Source: JABDNZ01 sp964407425 | GTDB lineage: Bacteria; Gemmatimonadota; Gemmatimonadetes; Longimicrobiales; Gaopeijiaceae | Direction: 5' to 3' | Assembly (NCBI GenBank): GCA_964407425.1 | Contig: CAYOVN010000168.1 | Location: 1 to 7,318, forward strand | DNA: 7,318 bases | Shown: in pieces, positions 5,684-7,318 of the stretch | Numbering within the stretch: the first letter of the stretch is position 1 | Layout of the letters: the number at the start of each line of letters is the position of its first letter | Made by a program: the position numbers and the translations under genes | Notes under the pieces: model-generated | Told to the model about the DNA's origin: nothing | The model's input: the letters and a program-made list of their open reading frames with translations, nothing else | Databases searched by the model: none

Positions 5684-6424
5684 CTATCGGTCGATTTCCG
5701 ACCAGAGGAGCGGGTGCTGTACCCAGAGTCTCCCGTCTTCGAAAACAAAGCGCAGCCGTGATTCCGGTAGAACCGTCCCAAAGGCCGTGACTTCGAACTG
5801 GCCCGAAAGACTCCTGGGATCCGCCACCTCCCTGAGAAGATCGATCAAAGCTGATGCGTCCAGGTTGACCTCGTTCATGGTCAACTCCACCCCGGAGCCT
5901 CCTGCCGCCCGGGCCACGCAATCCCCCTCGGGATAGAGGCCTTCATAGGTGTCCGCCAGGTCCTGGAGAGCCACGGCGGCACTCTCCGGCGTCTGGGACT
6001 TAAAACTAACGGCACCGTCGAGGCGTTGAACCTCAGGATCGATCGTCAGTTCCCGTCCACCCATATAGGGGCGTCGCAGAGACCGTCGGAAGTCCGGATG
6101 GGCCCATTGGAAATGGATCACTCCACCCGGTTCGACCCGGATCCTGACCAAATGCCCGTGCTCGTCCTCGGTATGGACGAACAGGTCCCCACCCGGAATT
6201 TCACCATGCAGCTCGGCCGGAACCTCCGAAAAGATCCTGATCAGCTCGAAGGCGATTGCTGGAAGGTGGTGGGTCGACGTCGGCTCCACATGCCGAACGA
6301 CCACGGAACCGGTTCCCGGATCGAATTCGAGCCACTCACCTGGGATGGCCGCCAAACGTTCGGCTAGCCCCTCAGGAATCGGACCCAACTCGACCCGCCC
6401 TACACACCCTTGATCGTAGAACAT
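5684..6424 (-). CDS. Uncharacterised acidic soluble protein (246 aa)
   Basis: I do not recognise this protein. It has no signal peptide or membrane segment and is strongly acidic. It appears to be alternating beta and alpha: an N-terminal part with GEWLEFDPGTGSVVVRHVEP (residues 29-48), a helix around 54-68, and a histidine-rich stretch HTEDEHGHLVRIRV (84-97) leading into VIHFQWAHPDF (102-112). The C-terminal half has a predicted helix (about 148-162) and ends in strands such as SRLRFVFEDGRLWVQHPLL. The paired strands and helix suggest two related alpha/beta units, but this is a visual impression. The ATG has GAGGAAAGGG immediately upstream, an unusually strong ribosome site. It is the first gene of a minus-strand pair, 50 bases before the acyl-CoA dehydrogenase, and divergent from the ankyrin gene. 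Codon use matches its neighbours, so it is surely a real gene. Confidence 0.85.
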   Translation of the reverse strand: MFYDQGCVGRVELGPIPEGLAERLAAIPGEWLEFDPGTGSVVVRHVEPTSTHHLPAIAFELIRIFSEVPAELHGEIPGGDLFVHTEDEHGHLVRIRVEPGGVIHFQWAHPDFRRSLRRPYMGGRELTIDPEVQRLDGAVSFKSQTPESAAVALQDLADTYEGLYPEGDCVARAAGGSGVELTMNEVNLDASALIDLLREVADPRSLSGQFEVTAFGTVLPESRLRFVFEDGRLWVQHPLLWSEIDR

Positions 6425-6572
6425 TCCCTTTCCTCGGCTCTTGTACCGTTCGAAACGCCGTAAGGATATCCACTCGCCGGCAACCTGTCACGGTGGGACC
6501 GGTGGAAAGGTTGGGGAAAGAGGGGTAGATTCCTGTCCTTCCAACCCCGAAACCCTATTTGGATGGTGACAA

Positions 6573-7241
6573 GTGAGTGATCGATTCGAACAACTCTTGC
6601 AGTCTATTGTAGGAAATGACGCGTTCAGAGTTGGGGCCCTCCTGAGTGAGGACCCCAGCCTCGTGAAGACCCGCGATGCTGAGGGCCGGACGCCGATCCT
6701 TTTGGCCCTCTATTTCCGTCAGGAGCCTCTGGCCCAACTGATTCGGGAAAGAACCGAGGCCCCGGACCTCTATGAAGCTGCCGCTATGGGTGAGACCGAA
6801 CTGGTCCAGAAACTCCTGCCGGAAAACCCCGATGGGGCCCAGGCCTTAGCTCCGGACGGATTCACGGTTCTGGGCCTGGCCACGTACTTCGGTCGTACCG
6901 AGACCGCCAAACTCCTTCTCGAGGCTGGCGCTCAACCCGACACGTCATCGGCCAATCAGTTCAAAGTCTGGCCCATTCACAGTGCGTCAGCCCACCGAGA
7001 TCCAGCGGTATCCCTCGAGCTGGTCAAGTTGCTCCTGGAATGGAAAGCCAATCCCAACGTAACCCAGGCCGGTGGCTGGACTCCTCTTCACCAGGCCGCT
7101 GCACATGGACGAGAGGAATCGGCCAAGGTCCTCCTCGACCACGGGGCCTCATTGACCATTAAGAGTGATGACGGGCGGACTCCTCTCGAGATTGCCAGAG
7201 CCAAAGGGCACGATTTCCTGGAGTCCCTTTTGGGCGGGTAG
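6573..7241 (+). CDS. Ankyrin-repeat protein
   Basis: This 222-residue protein is built almost entirely of ankyrin repeats, which form a stack of helix pairs used for protein-protein binding. Repeat units begin near residues 5, 38, 65 (degenerate), 95, 130, 167 and 200. The clearest is GGWTPLHQAAAHGREESAKV (167-186) followed by LLDHGASLTIKSDD; GFTVLGLATYFGRTETAKLL (96-115) and GRTPLEIARAKGH (201-213) are also typical. No signal peptide, membrane segment or extra domain is seen, so it is probably cytoplasmic and works as a binding partner. The GTG start at 6573 is forced by an in-frame TGA at 6567-6569; GGATGG lies six bases upstream. Its stop codon is inside a 13-bp tandem repeat. The 148-base divergent gap before it (6425-6572) must hold promoters for both this gene and the 246-aa gene, but I see no convincing hexamer pair. 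Confidence 0.92.
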   Translation: MSDRFEQLLQSIVGNDAFRVGALLSEDPSLVKTRDAEGRTPILLALYFRQEPLAQLIRERTEAPDLYEAAAMGETELVQKLLPENPDGAQALAPDGFTVLGLATYFGRTETAKLLLEAGAQPDTSSANQFKVWPIHSASAHRDPAVSLELVKLLLEWKANPNVTQAGGWTPLHQAAAHGREESAKVLLDHGASLTIKSDDGRTPLEIARAKGHDFLESLLGG

Positions 7242-7286
7242 CACCAGCGGGTAGCGCCAACGGGTAGCGCCAACGGGTAGCACCAA
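7235..7286 (+). repeat. Four 13-bp tandem repeats starting at the ankyrin stop codon
   Basis: Four contiguous copies of CGGGTAGCRCCAR fill 7235-7247, 7248-7260, 7261-7273 and 7274-7286. Copies 2 and 3 are identical; copies 1 and 4 have A for G in the middle, and copy 1 ends in G. The TAG at 7239-7241 in the first copy is the stop of the ankyrin gene. Because 13 is not a multiple of three, the TAG recurs in different frames in the following copies. The remaining 32 bases to the window end show no supported feature. Confidence 0.92.
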
Positions 7287-7318
7287 GAGGCAATCAGCAA
7301 GAATGAGACGTCGGAACT

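Noticed and set aside
6506..6547. Inverted repeat GGTTGG...CCAACC in the divergent region before the ankyrin gene
   Set aside because: The arms are only six bases with about 25 bases between them and poor pairing inside; this is easily chance in GC-rich DNA.
7303..7318. Possible start of another plus-strand gene (ATG at 7303)
   Set aside because: Only five codons are visible before the window ends, and the nearest GAGG is 12 bases upstream, so it cannot be supported.

Overview
The window looks like chromosomal DNA from a GC-rich (about 60% by eye), free-living, respiring Gram-negative-type bacterium. It encodes a lipoprotein cytochrome c, a secreted M55 aminopeptidase, an acyl-CoA dehydrogenase, a voltage-gated-type potassium channel and several small soluble proteins. 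Start codons are mixed ATG and GTG, and Shine-Dalgarno sequences of the AGGAG/GAGG type precede most genes. The gene mix and protein style would fit Gemmatimonadota or a related environmental lineage, but no rRNA or marker gene is present, so this is only an inference. I see no phage gene, intact insertion sequence, CRISPR array or tRNA.

Layout. (1) Positions 1-1123, plus strand: the end (or all) of a two-helix membrane protein, a poly-gamma-glutamate hydrolase family protein, and a small hypothetical ORF. (2) A strong hairpin at 1162-1199 separates these from a minus-strand block. In transcription order that block is a secreted M55 D-aminopeptidase (3597-2677), a potassium channel with a C-terminal zinc ribbon (2680-1805, overlapping by ATGA), and a monohaem cytochrome c lipoprotein (1692-1228). 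(3) A divergent intergenic region (3598-3732) carries two near-identical 36-bp tandem units next to a putative promoter for the aminopeptidase. (4) A plus-strand PAS-like protein with a C-terminal four-cysteine tail (3733-4290) converges on a minus-strand pair: an uncharacterised 246-aa protein (6424-5684) followed by an acyl-CoA dehydrogenase (5633-4461), which ends at a clear rho-independent terminator. (5) A divergent plus-strand ankyrin-repeat protein (6573-7241) has its stop codon inside the first of four 13-bp tandem repeats.

The genes do not form one obvious pathway. The only strong functional link is the overlap of the aminopeptidase and channel genes, which suggests translational coupling. 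Two enzymes (the poly-gamma-glutamate hydrolase family protein and the M55 peptidase) belong to families acting on D-amino-acid or gamma-glutamyl peptides, but they sit in different transcription units. I found no convincing new multi-gene system. The most unusual signals are the 36-bp repeat pair at the divergent promoter, the short tandem duplications that cover two stop codons, and the stand-alone PAS-like/four-cysteine protein.
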